A DNA stretch of 64,000 nucleotides from Ruminococcus sp. AM36-2AA (GCF_003461955.1 NZ_QTYB01000010.1:1-64000), one strand, 5' to 3'. Positions 16,437-25,716 are shown, counted from the first letter of the stretch. Program-made: numbers and translations. The notes: generated by a model not told the origin, from the sequence alone.

Positions 16437-17081
16437 ATGAAAAAATTCAAAAAACTTTTGGTTTGTATGCTTGCAGTTATGATGCTTATTTCATCTGCGA
16501 TTCCGGTTTCTGCGGCCACCCGCCCGGCGATCCCGACCTTAAGAAGTGCACAGATGACCAGTAGCGGACGTATGTCTCTCAGCTGGAAATCTGTAAGTAA
16601 TGCAGATGGATACAAAGTTCGGATCTATAACTGCAGTAAAAAGAAAGCATCTTCCATTCATCTCAGTGGAAGGTACAACAACAACTATTATACAAACAAA
16701 CGTGCGAACACAGCTTATCTTGTATCCGTATACAGCTACAGATGGGTAAATGGACAGCGAATTTACAGTATCGATTCGGATGCATTTGTATGCACCCCAA
16801 GAACATTAACTACTGTATCAAGCACAGCATCAACATTGACAGTTAAATGGTCCAAGCTTTATGGAATCAGTGGATATTATGTTTATAAATCTACCAGTTC
16901 CAATTCCGGTTACAAACGTTATGCAACTTTATCTGCCAATGCAACTTCTGTAAAAGTCAAAAGTTTAACTTCCTCAGGCAACACTTATTTCTATGTTGTG
17001 CCATACAGAGTTTATAAAGGAAAAAGATATACTTTTCCTCATAACATTTACCGTATGTATACAAGATATTATTATTACTAA
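16437..17081 (+). CDS. Secreted protein with two fibronectin type III-like domains
   Basis: The protein starts with a clear signal peptide ('KKFKKLLVCMLAVMMLISS...VSAA', cleavage near residue 27) and then holds two repeats of an FN3-like beta fold: about 30-118 ('RMSLSWKSVSNADGYKVRIY') and about 119-205 ('TLTVKWSKLYGISGYYVYKS', 'YFYVVPYRVYKGKRY'). It has no sorting motif, no catalytic domain and ends in a Tyr-rich tail, so it is probably released or loosely wall-bound. GAAGGAGGT precedes ATG 16437 and the promoter is strong. It is a plus-strand singleton with its own terminator. Function unknown; FN3 modules usually mediate protein or glycan contact. Confidence 0.85.
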   Translation: MKKFKKLLVCMLAVMMLISSAIPVSAATRPAIPTLRSAQMTSSGRMSLSWKSVSNADGYKVRIYNCSKKKASSIHLSGRYNNNYYTNKRANTAYLVSVYSYRWVNGQRIYSIDSDAFVCTPRTLTTVSSTASTLTVKWSKLYGISGYYVYKSTSSNSGYKRYATLSANATSVKVKSLTSSGNTYFYVVPYRVYKGKRYTFPHNIYRMYTRYYYY

Positions 17082-17101
17082 ATAACTGATATTCAGAAAG
17101 C

Positions 17102-17148
17102 AAAAAGCTTCCCTGCCAGAAGTAACTCTGGCAGGGAAGCTTTTTTTG
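17102..17148. terminator. Strong bidirectional terminator between the FN3 gene and the purF-like gene
   Basis: A perfect 17-18 bp stem (GCTTCCCTGCCAGA / TCTGGCAGGGAAGC core) with flanking A and T runs serves the convergent genes on both strands. Confidence 0.9.
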
Positions 17149-17171
17149 TGTATTTTTATTCTTTTCCGTTT

Positions 17172-18584
17172 TTATTCTTTTCCGTTGAAACAATATGTAC
17201 ATATATTATCCGGATCGATTCCAATGGATTCCAGAAGATCGTCCAGTCTGTGATAGCGAAGGCTGGTAAAATTCTGCATCTTACAGATATCCTGCACCAT
17301 CTGCTCATATTTCTCTGTATGCGGATCTGCATATTCATCCAGGACTTCCTGCGGACAGTTCGGCCCTTCTCTCTTCTCGATGACCTGACGTGCGATCAGC
17401 TCCATCTCGGATTTGGAGCGGGAGAAGTTTAAGTATTTACATCCGTACATGATCGGCGGGCAGGCAGGACGAACGTGAACTTCCTTCGCACCGCTACGGT
17501 ACAGGAATTCGGTTGTCTCACGAAGCTGGGTACCACGTACAATGGAATCATCAATGAGAAGAAGTTTCTTGTCCTTGATCAGCGCACGTACCGGGATCAG
17601 TTTCATTTTCGCGATGAGGTTACGCTGATTCTGATTGGTTGGCATAAAAGATCTCGGCCAGGTTGGTGTATATTTAATGAATGGTCTTGCATAAGGAATA
17701 CCGGATTCATTTGCATATCCGATGGCATGGGCAATGCCGGAATCCGGAACACCTGCTACAATATCCGGGTGAACAGAATCTCCGTCTCTCTTTGCAAGCA
17801 TGCTTCCGCAGCGATAGCGCATCTCCTCTACATTTACACCTTCATAAGATGCTGTCGGATATCCGTAGTAAACCCAGAGGAAAGAACAGATCTTCATTTT
17901 CTTTCCAGGCTCAACCAGAGTTTTAACTCCGTCTGCTGTTACAAATACGATCTCTCCGGGGCCAAGTTCCTTATAATCTTCGTAACCCAGATTAATATAG
18001 GCATGACTCTCAAAGGACAGACAGTAGGACCCCTCTTTGTGGCCAATCTCCACCGGAGTTCTGCCCATCTTGTCCCGGGCTGCATAAATTCCGTCTTTTG
18101 TCATGAGAAGCAGCGTCATGGAGCCGTCGATCAGACCCTGGACATACTGGATACCCTCCACAAAATTGTCCTTTTCACAGATCAGGGCAGCGATCAGCTC
18201 TGTCACATTGACAGTTCCGTTGGTCATCTCCTGAAAATGTACCTTGGTCGTATCATACATCCGCTGCAGAAGTTCATCATAATTGTTGATCTTTCCCACA
18301 AAGGTAAGGGCAAAGCTTCCAATCCTGGAACTGAACAGAAGGGGCTGAGGTTCATAATCAGAAATACATCCGATTCCCATATTTCCCTTCATGGAACCCA
18401 CATCCCCGTCAAATTTTGTACGGAAAGGTGTGTTTTCAATGTTGTGGATGGCACGGTCAAATCCATGTTCTCCGTAAACAGCCATACCGCCGCGGCGTGT
18501 TCCCAGATGAGAATGATAATCCACTCCGTAAAAAAGTTCCAGTACGCAGTCGCTTTTCGATGCTACTCCAAAAAATCCGCTCAT
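17172..18584 (-). CDS. PurF-like amidophosphoribosyltransferase paralogue without glutaminase residues
   Basis: Full-length PurF fold: N-terminal Ntn-glutaminase-like domain (about 1-235) and C-terminal phosphoribosyltransferase domain. The PRPP loop 'KKLLLIDDSIVRGTQLRET' and Fe-S type cysteines ('KICSFLW', 'ACPPIMYGCKY', 'ICTYCFNG') are kept. However the chain starts 'MSGFFGVASK' where PurF has the catalytic N-terminal Cys ('CGVFGI'), and the usual 'GHVRYST' and 'AHNGNL' stretches read 'GIGCISD' and 'TFVGKIN'. So glutamine hydrolysis is very unlikely; the protein may use ammonia or another substrate, or be regulatory. A true PurF would be expected elsewhere. RBS GAGAGGAG precedes ATG 18584; no Cys-first alternative start exists nearby. 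Confidence 0.85.
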   Translation of the reverse strand: MSGFFGVASKSDCVLELFYGVDYHSHLGTRRGGMAVYGEHGFDRAIHNIENTPFRTKFDGDVGSMKGNMGIGCISDYEPQPLLFSSRIGSFALTFVGKINNYDELLQRMYDTTKVHFQEMTNGTVNVTELIAALICEKDNFVEGIQYVQGLIDGSMTLLLMTKDGIYAARDKMGRTPVEIGHKEGSYCLSFESHAYINLGYEDYKELGPGEIVFVTADGVKTLVEPGKKMKICSFLWVYYGYPTASYEGVNVEEMRYRCGSMLAKRDGDSVHPDIVAGVPDSGIAHAIGYANESGIPYARPFIKYTPTWPRSFMPTNQNQRNLIAKMKLIPVRALIKDKKLLLIDDSIVRGTQLRETTEFLYRSGAKEVHVRPACPPIMYGCKYLNFSRSKSEMELIARQVIEKREGPNCPQEVLDEYADPHTEKYEQMVQDICKMQNFTSLRYHRLDDLLESIGIDPDNICTYCFNGKE

Positions 18585-18653
18585 AATGTGCTCCTCTCTG
18601 CTTCCATAGTGTTAACGATTCCTGTCATCGTTCGTACATCCATAATCGCTACC

Positions 18654-18683
18654 AGTATAGCATAAGAGAGTGGAAAATAACAA
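18654..18683 (-). promoter_or_regulatory. Probable promoter of the purF-like gene
   Basis: TATACT (18654-18659) with TTGTTA (18678-18683) at an 18-base spacing, about 70 bases before the start codon. No purine riboswitch aptamer was found in this leader. Confidence 0.5.
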
Positions 18684-18783
18684 TCAATTCAGCGGATATT
18701 CCTGCTTTTTCAGAATAAATTATAATGATATTAGCCGGATTTATAAAAGCAGAAAACATTTTCTGTATGTGACAGAAGTTCCG

Positions 18784-19251
18784 TCAGTTCCAGAGTGCGA
18801 TAAACAGATTCAGGTAACCGGCAAAAGTCAGCCATGCCAGATATGGGATCATCAGGTACGCAGCGTTCCGGGAAAATTTCCCGAATGTACGGATGCAGCC
18901 GTATACAAGTCCCCACAAAAAAATAAGCCAGAGAAACGCAAAACCATACCATCCCGCTCCAAAGAAGAAAAACGGCCACAGGAAATTCACGGCAAGCTGA
19001 ATCCCGTACAAGGCAAGAACCCTGTCCCTGTCTCTGCTTTTTGGTCTGGATGCGATCAGGAAAGAAGCAATTCCCATCATGATAAAAAGGATCGTCCATA
19101 CAACAGGGAACAGCCATCCAGGTGGTGATAAGGGCGGCTTATTTAATTTTGCAAATACCTTCATTCCATTTCTGGTAAAAAATCCGGAAACAGCTCCTGT
19201 TGCCAGGGGCACTGCAATACAGGTGATCAGTTTTCTGGTATCTTTTTTCAA
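18784..19251 (-). CDS. tspO: TspO/MBR-family membrane protein
   Basis: Five-helix membrane protein of the TspO/peripheral benzodiazepine receptor family, which binds porphyrins and other hydrophobic ligands. Signature residues: 'LNKPPLSPPGWLFPVVWTIL' in helix 2, 'FLWPFFFFG' and 'PYLAWLTFAGYLN' at the end. The start is taken as TTG at 19251 because AAAGGAG sits eight bases before it and translation then begins '(M)KKDTRKLITCIAVPL', right at helix 1; an ATG at 19293 has no ribosome binding site and would add 14 residues. It is transcribed toward the purF-like gene; no shared role is evident. Confidence 0.92.
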   Translation of the reverse strand: MKKDTRKLITCIAVPLATGAVSGFFTRNGMKVFAKLNKPPLSPPGWLFPVVWTILFIMMGIASFLIASRPKSRDRDRVLALYGIQLAVNFLWPFFFFGAGWYGFAFLWLIFLWGLVYGCIRTFGKFSRNAAYLMIPYLAWLTFAGYLNLFIALWN

Positions 19252-19347
19252 AAATATTCTCCTTTCTGCTCTGGGAAAATCTGAGGACAACATTCGTTTT
19301 CTCTGTTTATTATATTTCGGAATACCGGTTTCTATACAATTACACAG

Positions 19348-19390
19348 AAAAAAGAAACAGCTCTGTTTTTATGCAGAACTGTTTCTTTTC
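19348..19390 (-). terminator. Terminator of the copper operon
   Basis: Minus strand AAAAGAAACAGTTCTG pairs with CAGAGCTGTTTCTTTT; a T-rich tract follows, 45 bases after the copA stop. Confidence 0.8.
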
Positions 19391-19435
19391 AGATTGTTTA
19401 AATGCCTTGATTCTTTGACAAATATACGTTTTTTA

Positions 19436-19654
19436 TTATTCCTGAGTGATTCCTTTGAACTCGTAACCAGCCTCTTTGATCACCTCTTCGACTTTTGCCT
19501 CGTCAACTTTCTCAGGTACTGTAAATACAGTCGTTCCGTTCTCGTGGGAAGATACCACGTCCTCTGCACCGAAAGCCGCCTGGATTGCTTTGTTTACGTG
19601 TGCCTCACAGTGTCCGCACATCATTCCTTCTACCTTTACTGTTACTTTTACCAT
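19436..19654 (-). CDS. Candidate free CopZ-like copper chaperone from an internal start in copA
   Basis: Within the linker of copA, in frame, ATG at 19652-19654 is preceded by AAGGAG at 9 bases, as good a ribosome binding site as any in this region. Translation from it gives a 72-residue protein '[20 protein letters not shown]...' of exactly CopZ length with the MxCxxC-type copper site. It could be produced besides the full pump, or be a fossil of a once separate copZ gene fused to copA by loss of a stop codon. E. coli copA makes a free chaperone too, but by frameshifting. Proposed from sequence only. Confidence 0.45.
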   Translation of the reverse strand: MVKVTVKVEGMMCGHCEAHVNKAIQAAFGAEDVVSSHENGTTVFTVPEKVDEAKVEEVIKEAGYEFKGITQE

Positions 19655-21994
19655 TGTTTTGTTCTCCTTTTCTTCTTTTTTATTTTCATCATGAGTGATG
19701 TTTAATGTTACCGGATTTTTAATCGCTTTGTCTCTGGCTGTGTTATGGATCTTAAACAGATTCAGTCGTAGCGCATTTATTACAACACAGAAACTGGAAA
19801 GACTCATGGCTGCGGCTCCGAACATCGGATTCAGTGTCCACCCGAAGATCGGGATCCAGACACCTGCTGCCAGCGGAATCCCAATCACATTATAGAAAAA
19901 TGCCCAGAAAAGATTCTCGTGGATATTCCGAAGTGTGGCACGGCTCAGACGTACTGCAGCCGGAACATCACTTAACTGGCTCTTCATCAGAACAACATCT
20001 GCCGCATCAATGGCAATGTCTGTTCCTGCACCGATGGCAATTCCGATATCTGCTCTTGTAAGTGCCGGCGCATCGTTGATACCGTCACCGACCATGGCAA
20101 CTTTCCCCTGCTCTTTCAGGGCACGGATCACACTCTCTTTTCCGTCTGGAAGTACTCCCGCGATCACATCGTCAACTCCTGCCTGGGCCCCGATGGCTTT
20201 TGCGGTACGCTCATTGTCACCGGTAAGCATAACCACGCGGATTCCCATGTTCTGGAGCTCTTTTACTGCACGGGGACTGTCTTCCTTGATCACATCCGCA
20301 ACTGCGATAATTCCCAGAAGTTTTCCGTTTCTGGTGAAAAGAAGAGGGGTTTTTCCCTGCTCCGCAAGCTGCTTTGCTCTTTTATTAAGATCTGGGGAAA
20401 CCTTCGTCTTGCTGCTGATAAATTTCATGCTTCCACCTGTCAGATTATCACTTCCAAGTACAGCAGAAAGTCCGTTTCCTGGAAGCGCCTGAAATCCGGT
20501 TACTTCACCTGCAGTAATTTTCTCTTCCTCTGCTTTTTTGAGAACTGCTTTTGCCAGAGGATGTTCACTTTTTTTCTCCAGAGCGCAGGCAAGTGTGAGA
20601 AGTTCTGTCTCTGTAATTCCCTCTGCCGGAAGAATATCAGTTACTTCCGGCTGACCGCTTGTAATGGTTCCGGTTTTATCCAGTGCGACGATCTGGACTT
20701 TTCCTGCTTCCTCAAGAGAAACTGCTGTTTTGAAAAGAATTCCGTTCTTGGCGCCCATACCGTTACCGACCATAATGGCAACCGGTGTTGCAAGGCCAAG
20801 TGCACAGGGACAGCTGATAACCAGCACGGAAATTCCTCTTGCCAGTGCATAACCAAAAGGATGGCCTGTAAGAAGCCAGATGATCGTTGTGATCACTGCA
20901 ATGGTGATCACTGCCGGTACAAACACTCCGGAAACACGGTCTGCGATCTTTGCGATTGGTGCCTTTGTGGCTGCCGCGTCACTGACCATTTTGATGATCT
21001 GGGAAAGGGTGGTATCCTCTCCGACTCTGGTTGCTTCACATTTGATAAATCCGGACTGGTTCACAGTTGCCGCAGAAACCATATCTCCGGCTTCTTTGTC
21101 AACCGGAATACTTTCACCGGTCAGCGCGGATTCGTTAACTGCAGTAGTTCCTTCCAGGATTACTCCGTCTACCGGAATATTCTCTCCCGGGCGGACAACA
21201 AAAGTTTCTCCCTTTTGAACCTGTTCAATAGGAACGGTAAGTTCCTGTCCGTTTCGTACTACAACTGCAGTTTTCGGAGCCAGCTTCATGAGGCTTTTCA
21301 GTGCATCGGTTGTTTTTCCCTTGGAACGGGCCTCCAGCATTTTTCCTACAGTGATCAGTGTCAGGATCATGGCCGCGGATTCAAAATAGAAATCCATCAT
21401 GTAATTCATAACTGCGGCAGAATCTCCGTCTACCTGCGCTCTTGTCATGGCGAACAGTGCATAGACACTCCACAGAAAAGATGCCATGGAACCAAGTGCT
21501 ACCAGAGTATCCATATTCGGAGAACGGTGCCACAGACTCTTAAATCCGCTGATAAAGAATTTCTGGTTGATCACCATGATGATTCCTGCAAGAAGCAGCT
21601 GTACCAGTCCCATGGCAACGTGGTTGCCGTCAAACCATTTCGGCAGCGGCCATCCCCACATCATATGTCCCATGGAAAAGTACATCAGCACCAGCAAAAA
21701 TCCTACGGATGCGATGAGGCGCCTTTTCAAAACCGGGGTCTCATGATCTTCCAGCGCTTCTTCCGCTGCAGACATGGAGATTTTTTCTCCGGCAGCGCCT
21801 TTTAAAGATGCGCCATATCCGGCCGCTTCCACAGCAGCAATGATTTCGCTGGATGAAGCGGTTCCTTCCACTCCCATAGAATTGGTCAGAAGGCTGACCG
21901 AGCAGCTGTTCACTCCCGGAACCTTAGATACAGCTTTTTCCACACGGGCCGAGCAGGCAGCGCAGCTCATACCGGTTACATTATATTGTTCCAT
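19436..21994 (-). CDS. copA: Copper-exporting P1B-type ATPase with fused C-terminal CopZ-like domain
   Basis: Cu(I) efflux pump in the cytoplasmic membrane. Order: N-terminal heavy-metal domain with '[11 protein letters not shown]', membrane helices, phosphatase loop 'TGES', ion-site '[13 protein letters not shown]', phosphorylation site 'DKTGTIT', 'HP' in '[10 protein letters not shown]', nucleotide motif '[10 protein letters not shown]', '[10 protein letters not shown]'. Unusually, after the last helices a charged linker ('[14 protein letters not shown]') leads to a second heavy-metal domain '[12 protein letters not shown]' (about 780-852), equivalent to the free chaperone CopZ. The gene lies 36 bases after csoR and ends at a terminator. 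Base composition is like its neighbours. Confidence 0.95.
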   Translation of the reverse strand: MEQYNVTGMSCAACSARVEKAVSKVPGVNSCSVSLLTNSMGVEGTASSSEIIAAVEAAGYGASLKGAAGEKISMSAAEEALEDHETPVLKRRLIASVGFLLVLMYFSMGHMMWGWPLPKWFDGNHVAMGLVQLLLAGIIMVINQKFFISGFKSLWHRSPNMDTLVALGSMASFLWSVYALFAMTRAQVDGDSAAVMNYMMDFYFESAAMILTLITVGKMLEARSKGKTTDALKSLMKLAPKTAVVVRNGQELTVPIEQVQKGETFVVRPGENIPVDGVILEGTTAVNESALTGESIPVDKEAGDMVSAATVNQSGFIKCEATRVGEDTTLSQIIKMVSDAAATKAPIAKIADRVSGVFVPAVITIAVITTIIWLLTGHPFGYALARGISVLVISCPCALGLATPVAIMVGNGMGAKNGILFKTAVSLEEAGKVQIVALDKTGTITSGQPEVTDILPAEGITETELLTLACALEKKSEHPLAKAVLKKAEEEKITAGEVTGFQALPGNGLSAVLGSDNLTGGSMKFISSKTKVSPDLNKRAKQLAEQGKTPLLFTRNGKLLGIIAVADVIKEDSPRAVKELQNMGIRVVMLTGDNERTAKAIGAQAGVDDVIAGVLPDGKESVIRALKEQGKVAMVGDGINDAPALTRADIGIAIGAGTDIAIDAADVVLMKSQLSDVPAAVRLSRATLRNIHENLFWAFFYNVIGIPLAAGVWIPIFGWTLNPMFGAAAMSLSSFCVVINALRLNLFKIHNTARDKAIKNPVTLNITHDENKKEEKENKTMVKVTVKVEGMMCGHCEAHVNKAIQAAFGAEDVVSSHENGTTVFTVPEKVDEAKVEEVIKEAGYEFKGITQE

Positions 21995-22030
21995 TTCCTT
22001 TCAGTACCTCCTAAAATAAATTATGTCCCT

Positions 22031-22342
22031 TTATTTCATCAACTTCTGGAGGGTTGCCACAAGCTCATCAATGGTCTCATCTTTGCCTTCGCGGATATCT
22101 CTTGCAACACAGGTTCGAATGTGGGTGGCAAGCAGTTCTTTATTAAATGAATTAACTGCTGCATTGACTGCTGCAGACTGGATCAGAATGTCATTACAAT
22201 AGGCATCGTTTTCCATCATTCCTATAATTCCCCGGATCTGGCCTTCAATACGCTTCAGGCGATTGATCAGCTTTTTTTTCTCCTCTTCTGAACGGGCAGT
22301 GTGTTTTTCACTGCAGCAGGGACAGGCTTTCTTTTCAGACAT
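22031..22342 (-). CDS. csoR: Copper-sensing repressor CsoR
   Basis: All-helical DUF156/CsoR repressor that releases DNA on binding Cu(I). Conserved residues: 'INRLKRIEGQIRGIIGMMEN', the first ligand Cys in 'DAYCNDILIQ', then His and Cys in 'ATHIRTCVARDI' (the Cys-His-Cys triad). An extra N-terminal 'CPCCSEKH' motif may add metal binding. The start is placed at ATG 22342 because AAAGGAGAG lies just upstream; the ATG at 22399 would overlap the promoter and operators. First gene of csoR-copA and self-regulated through two operators. Confidence 0.92.
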   Translation of the reverse strand: MSEKKACPCCSEKHTARSEEEKKKLINRLKRIEGQIRGIIGMMENDAYCNDILIQSAAVNAAVNSFNKELLATHIRTCVARDIREGKDETIDELVATLQKLMK

Positions 22343-22364
22343 GGGCTGTCTCTCCTTTCTTAAA

Positions 22365-22381
22365 ATACCCTCAGGGGGTAT
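22365..22381. promoter_or_regulatory. Downstream CsoR operator
   Basis: ATACCCTCAGGGGGTAT, a near palindrome matching CsoR GC-tract operators, located just after the expected transcription start of csoR-copA. Confidence 0.7.
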
Positions 22382-22397
22382 TTGCTTTACATGGAAC

Positions 22398-22426
22398 AAT
22401 ATATACCCTCAAGGGGTATTTGTCAA
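22398..22426 (-). promoter_or_regulatory. csoR-copA promoter
   Basis: TTGACA (22421-22426) and TATATT (22398-22403) with a 17-base spacer that is almost exactly filled by an operator. Confidence 0.8.
22403..22419. promoter_or_regulatory. Upstream CsoR operator inside the promoter spacer
   Basis: ATACCCTCAAGGGGTAT lies between the -35 and -10 boxes; its centre is 38 bases from that of the second operator. Bound repressor would block polymerase directly. Confidence 0.75.
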
Positions 22427-22468
22427 TAGGAAACTGAAATTTTTTACCGCCGACATAAATCGTACAAT

Positions 22469-22509
22469 AAAAAAGCCCGCTCATTACCGATGATCGGATG
22501 AACGGGCAG
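22469..22509 (-). terminator. Terminator after miaB
   Basis: Minus-strand hairpin with arms TGCCCGTTCATCCGAT and ATCGGTAATGAGCGGGC, followed by TTTTTT. Confidence 0.85.
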
Positions 22510-22532
22510 TATAAACTTATATTAACCAAAAT

Positions 22533-23930
22533 TTACTCTTCTACTATATGACCAAAATAATAAAATCCTTTACAGATATCCAGGCTTACGTTTACGTATT
22601 TACCGATAAGTTCCTTATCTCCCGGAAAATGTACCAAAAGATTATGCTGGGTACGGCCTGTAAGAGTACCTTTCTCACGGTTTTCATCTTCTACCAAGAC
22701 TTCCTGTACGCTTCCCTGGAAACGGGAAGAATTCTCACGGCCTTTTTCCTGCACCAGGGAAAGAAGACGGCTGAACCGGTCTTTTACCACATCTTCCGGT
22801 ACCTGGTTTTCCATACCGGCAGCCGGAGTTCCGCTTCTCTTGGAATAAATAAATGTAAAGGCGGTATCATAATTGGCTTTTCTTACCACATCCAGTGTTT
22901 CCTGGAAATCTTCTTCTGTCTCTCCAGGGAAACCAACCATAATGTCAGTTGTCAGAGAGATATCCGGAATTGCCTCACGGATTTTATCTACAAGCTGAAG
23001 ATATTTCTCCTTGTCATAGCGGCGGTTCATTTCTTTTAAGACTCTGCTGCTTCCGGACTGCAGCGGAAGATGAAGATGATGGCAGATCTTTTTGCTCTCT
23101 GCCATGGTCTGGATCAGTTCATCCGAAAGATCTTTGGGATGGGAGGTCATGAAACGGATACGTCTCAGTCCCTCGATCTTCTCTACTTCTTTCAAAAGCT
23201 GTGAGAATGTCACCGGTGTTTCCAACGTTTTTCCATAGGAATTTACATTCTGGCCAAGGAGCATAATCTCGGTAACGCCATCTGCTACCAGCTCTTCGAT
23301 CTCACGGATGATGGCCTGGGGCTCACGGCTCTTTTCGCGGCCACGAACATAGGGAACAATACAGTAGCTGCAGAAGTTATTGCACCCAAACATTACACTG
23401 ACACCTGTCTTGAAGGAATATTTGCGGGAGGTTGGCATACCTTCCACGATCTCATCAGATTCTTTCCAGATATCAATGATCTGGTCATCAGTCTGCAGTG
23501 CCCGGTAAAAAAGTTCCGGGAATTTATGGATATTATGAGTTCCGAATACAAGATTTACATATTTATAATCCTTACGGATCTTTTCCACTACGTGATGTTC
23601 CTGCATCATACATCCAAACAGTACGATTTTCATATCCGGGTGGTTGCGCTTGATGCTCTTTAAATGTCCCAGGTGTCCGTAAATCTTCTGGTTGGCATTT
23701 TCACGAACTGTGCAGGTGTTAAATACAACTGCATCGGCATCTTCAGTGTCTACCATCTCATATCCCATTTTTTCCATGATGGCTGCGATGGATTCTGTCT
23801 GGATAGAGTTCATCTGGCAACCTTCGTTCTGGATATGGAAGGTGGGACGTTTCGTACTGCTTTTGGCAAGAAGCTCTTTACATTTTTCAATGTACTGAAG
23901 CTGGATCTCTGTTTCTTTGTTCTGGCTCAA
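22533..23930 (-). CDS. miaB: tRNA-2-methylthio-N6-dimethylallyladenosine synthase
   Basis: Radical SAM methylthiotransferase that modifies A37 of tRNAs reading U-starting codons. UPF0004 domain carries three cluster Cys ('NEGCQMNS', 'FNTCTVREN', 'LFGCMMQ'); the radical SAM site is 'CNNFCSYCIVPYVRGRE' near residue 180; a TRAM RNA-binding domain ends the protein ('RTQHNLLVHFPGD...GKYVNVSL'). Start chosen as TTG at 23930, seven bases after GGAGG; the ATG at 23960 has no ribosome binding site. Length fits MiaB rather than MtaB or RimO. It stands alone with a terminator behind. Confidence 0.92.
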   Translation of the reverse strand: MSQNKETEIQLQYIEKCKELLAKSSTKRPTFHIQNEGCQMNSIQTESIAAIMEKMGYEMVDTEDADAVVFNTCTVRENANQKIYGHLGHLKSIKRNHPDMKIVLFGCMMQEHHVVEKIRKDYKYVNLVFGTHNIHKFPELFYRALQTDDQIIDIWKESDEIVEGMPTSRKYSFKTGVSVMFGCNNFCSYCIVPYVRGREKSREPQAIIREIEELVADGVTEIMLLGQNVNSYGKTLETPVTFSQLLKEVEKIEGLRRIRFMTSHPKDLSDELIQTMAESKKICHHLHLPLQSGSSRVLKEMNRRYDKEKYLQLVDKIREAIPDISLTTDIMVGFPGETEEDFQETLDVVRKANYDTAFTFIYSKRSGTPAAGMENQVPEDVVKDRFSRLLSLVQEKGRENSSRFQGSVQEVLVEDENREKGTLTGRTQHNLLVHFPGDKELIGKYVNVSLDICKGFYYFGHIVEE

Positions 23931-23989
23931 ATCAATTCCTCCAATAACTAAAAATTTCATATGTATCTATAAATTATTTTTCTTTAGAC

Positions 23990-24025
23990 AATATCAGACG
24001 GGAGCATTGAACTCCCGTCTGATAT
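23990..24025 (-). terminator. Terminator-like hairpin after cardiolipin synthase gene
   Basis: Perfect 14-bp stem (ATATCAGACGGGAG / CTCCCGTCTGATAT) with a seven-base loop. The T-tract behind it is poor (TGTCTAAAG), so termination strength is uncertain. Confidence 0.5.
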
Positions 24026-24061
24026 ATCATACAGAATTTACAGTTGTCTGTCAAAGAGTTT

Positions 24062-25636
24062 TTATAATAGCGGTGCAAAAACTCTCAATACATTCTGAAT
24101 GGCACGTACCACAATATTTCTCTTCTGGCAGAATGCCAGATCAATGGGATCACAGTACTCCAGGGTTTCTGTAAAATCATCCCGGATGTCCAGGATCACA
24201 TCATTCTTATACATCCAGACACCATCTTCAAAATGCAGATAAAGGCTTCGGTAATCCAGATTTATGGTTCCTACGACGCCTACTTTGTCATCACAGACAA
24301 AAGATTTTGCATGTAAAAATCCCGGCTGGTATTCGTAGATCTTTACACCTGCTTCCAGAAGCTGCTTATAATAAGACTGTGTCAGCAGGAATACCATTTT
24401 TTTGTCCGGGATACCTGGTGTCATGATCCGGACATCCACACCGCTTTTTGCAGCGAGGCACAGGGCGGTCATCATCTCATTATCTATGATCAGATATGGT
24501 GTGCAGATATAAACATAGTTTTTGGCGCGATTGATAATATTAAGATAAACGTTCTCTCCTACGATCTCATCGTCCAGGGGGGAATCGCAGAATGGCTGGA
24601 CATAACCGTTTCCCGGAAATTCGTTGGGGTGCCACCTGTGCGGAACATAATTTCCGAAATCAAGAGAAGTATCTGTTCTGGTAACGATTCCCCACATATA
24701 CAGGAACATAGCTGTCATATTCCAGACGCCTTCTCCTTTCAGCATAACGGCTGTATCCTTCCAGTGGCCAAACCGTTTTCGCTGATTGATATATTCGTCA
24801 GCCAGGTTGATGCCGCCGGTAAAACCGGTCCAGCCATCGATCACACAGATCTTACGGTGGTCACGGTTATTCTGGATTATATTAAGAATCGGACGGAACC
24901 GGTTGAATACTTCGCATTTGATTCCTCGCCGGCGCATCTCCTGATCATACTTGTATGGCAATGTGGTAAGGCAGCCGAAGCCATCATAGATCAGTCGGAC
25001 ATCCACTCCTTCTTTAGCCTTTTTTTCAAGGATATTAAGGATCGTCTGCCACATTACCCCGTCATTTATGATGAAATATTCGATAAAAATAAAATGCTTT
25101 GCCTGCTCCAGTTCATGCACCAGAACCGGAAACATATCATCTCCTACCTGAAAATACTCTGCTGTGGTATTCTCGTGAACCGGATATCTTGAATACTGCC
25201 AGATGTAATCCGACTGGATCCTCATGGAACGGTCGTCTTCATTTAAACGTTTTCTTGTGAGCTCTGAGCCTTCCAGGTATTCAGCAGTTTCATCAATAAG
25301 ATTCTGATAATGCTGCTCCATTACAGCGCCGATCCGTGACTTACCGAAAAGAAGGTACAGGGAAACACCAAATACCGGAAAAATAAGGATCAGCATCGTC
25401 CAGGCGAGCTTATAAGATGGATTGATCTTTTTATTTACGATCCACAGAACAACCAGAAAACCTATGGCCTGCATTCCGATCGTCACCCATCTGGAGTATT
25501 CCATAAGCCGGAAAAGGGCGATCAGCAGCCATGCCAGCTGCACAACAAGAGCCAGAGCTACATAAAAAATTCGATTAAATAATAATTTAAGGAGCGATCG
25601 CAATGGTTTGATAATCAGTTTAATAAACAAATTCAT
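24062..25636 (-). CDS. cls: Cardiolipin synthase (phospholipase D family)
   Basis: Membrane enzyme joining two phosphatidylglycerols to cardiolipin. Two N-terminal membrane helices (about 10-70, including 'WTMLILIFPVFGVSLYLLFG') are followed by two PLD catalytic motifs: 'HRKICVIDGWTGFTGG' and 'HAKSFVCDDKVGVVGTINLD'. Length about 524 is typical of bacterial Cls. The start is taken at ATG 25636, with GAAGGAAAG eight bases upstream; a TTG at 25654 is an alternative. It lies downstream of rpsU but is separated by a terminator. Confidence 0.92.
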   Translation of the reverse strand: MNLFIKLIIKPLRSLLKLLFNRIFYVALALVVQLAWLLIALFRLMEYSRWVTIGMQAIGFLVVLWIVNKKINPSYKLAWTMLILIFPVFGVSLYLLFGKSRIGAVMEQHYQNLIDETAEYLEGSELTRKRLNEDDRSMRIQSDYIWQYSRYPVHENTTAEYFQVGDDMFPVLVHELEQAKHFIFIEYFIINDGVMWQTILNILEKKAKEGVDVRLIYDGFGCLTTLPYKYDQEMRRRGIKCEVFNRFRPILNIIQNNRDHRKICVIDGWTGFTGGINLADEYINQRKRFGHWKDTAVMLKGEGVWNMTAMFLYMWGIVTRTDTSLDFGNYVPHRWHPNEFPGNGYVQPFCDSPLDDEIVGENVYLNIINRAKNYVYICTPYLIIDNEMMTALCLAAKSGVDVRIMTPGIPDKKMVFLLTQSYYKQLLEAGVKIYEYQPGFLHAKSFVCDDKVGVVGTINLDYRSLYLHFEDGVWMYKNDVILDIRDDFTETLEYCDPIDLAFCQKRNIVVRAIQNVLRVFAPLL

Positions 25637-25676
25637 ATTTCTTTCCTTCGTCAAACGTTCCTGTTTCTATTTAATT

Positions 25677-25708
25677 AAAAATCCCTGACCATACAGCCAG
25701 GGATTTTT
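25677..25708 (-). terminator. Terminator after rpsU
   Basis: Hairpin AAAAATCCCTG / CAGGGATTTTT with an 10-base loop, symmetrical A and T runs, directly behind rpsU. Confidence 0.85.
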
Positions 25709-25716
25709 GCGCACAA

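Noticed and set aside
20561..21805. Long plus-strand open frame of 414 codons opposite copA
   Set aside because: Cys/His-rich translation typical of antisense frames; copA on the minus strand explains the region completely.
22342..22399. Earlier ATG for CsoR at 22399
   Set aside because: It would lie at the -10 box and translate through the operators; the ATG at 22342 is well placed.
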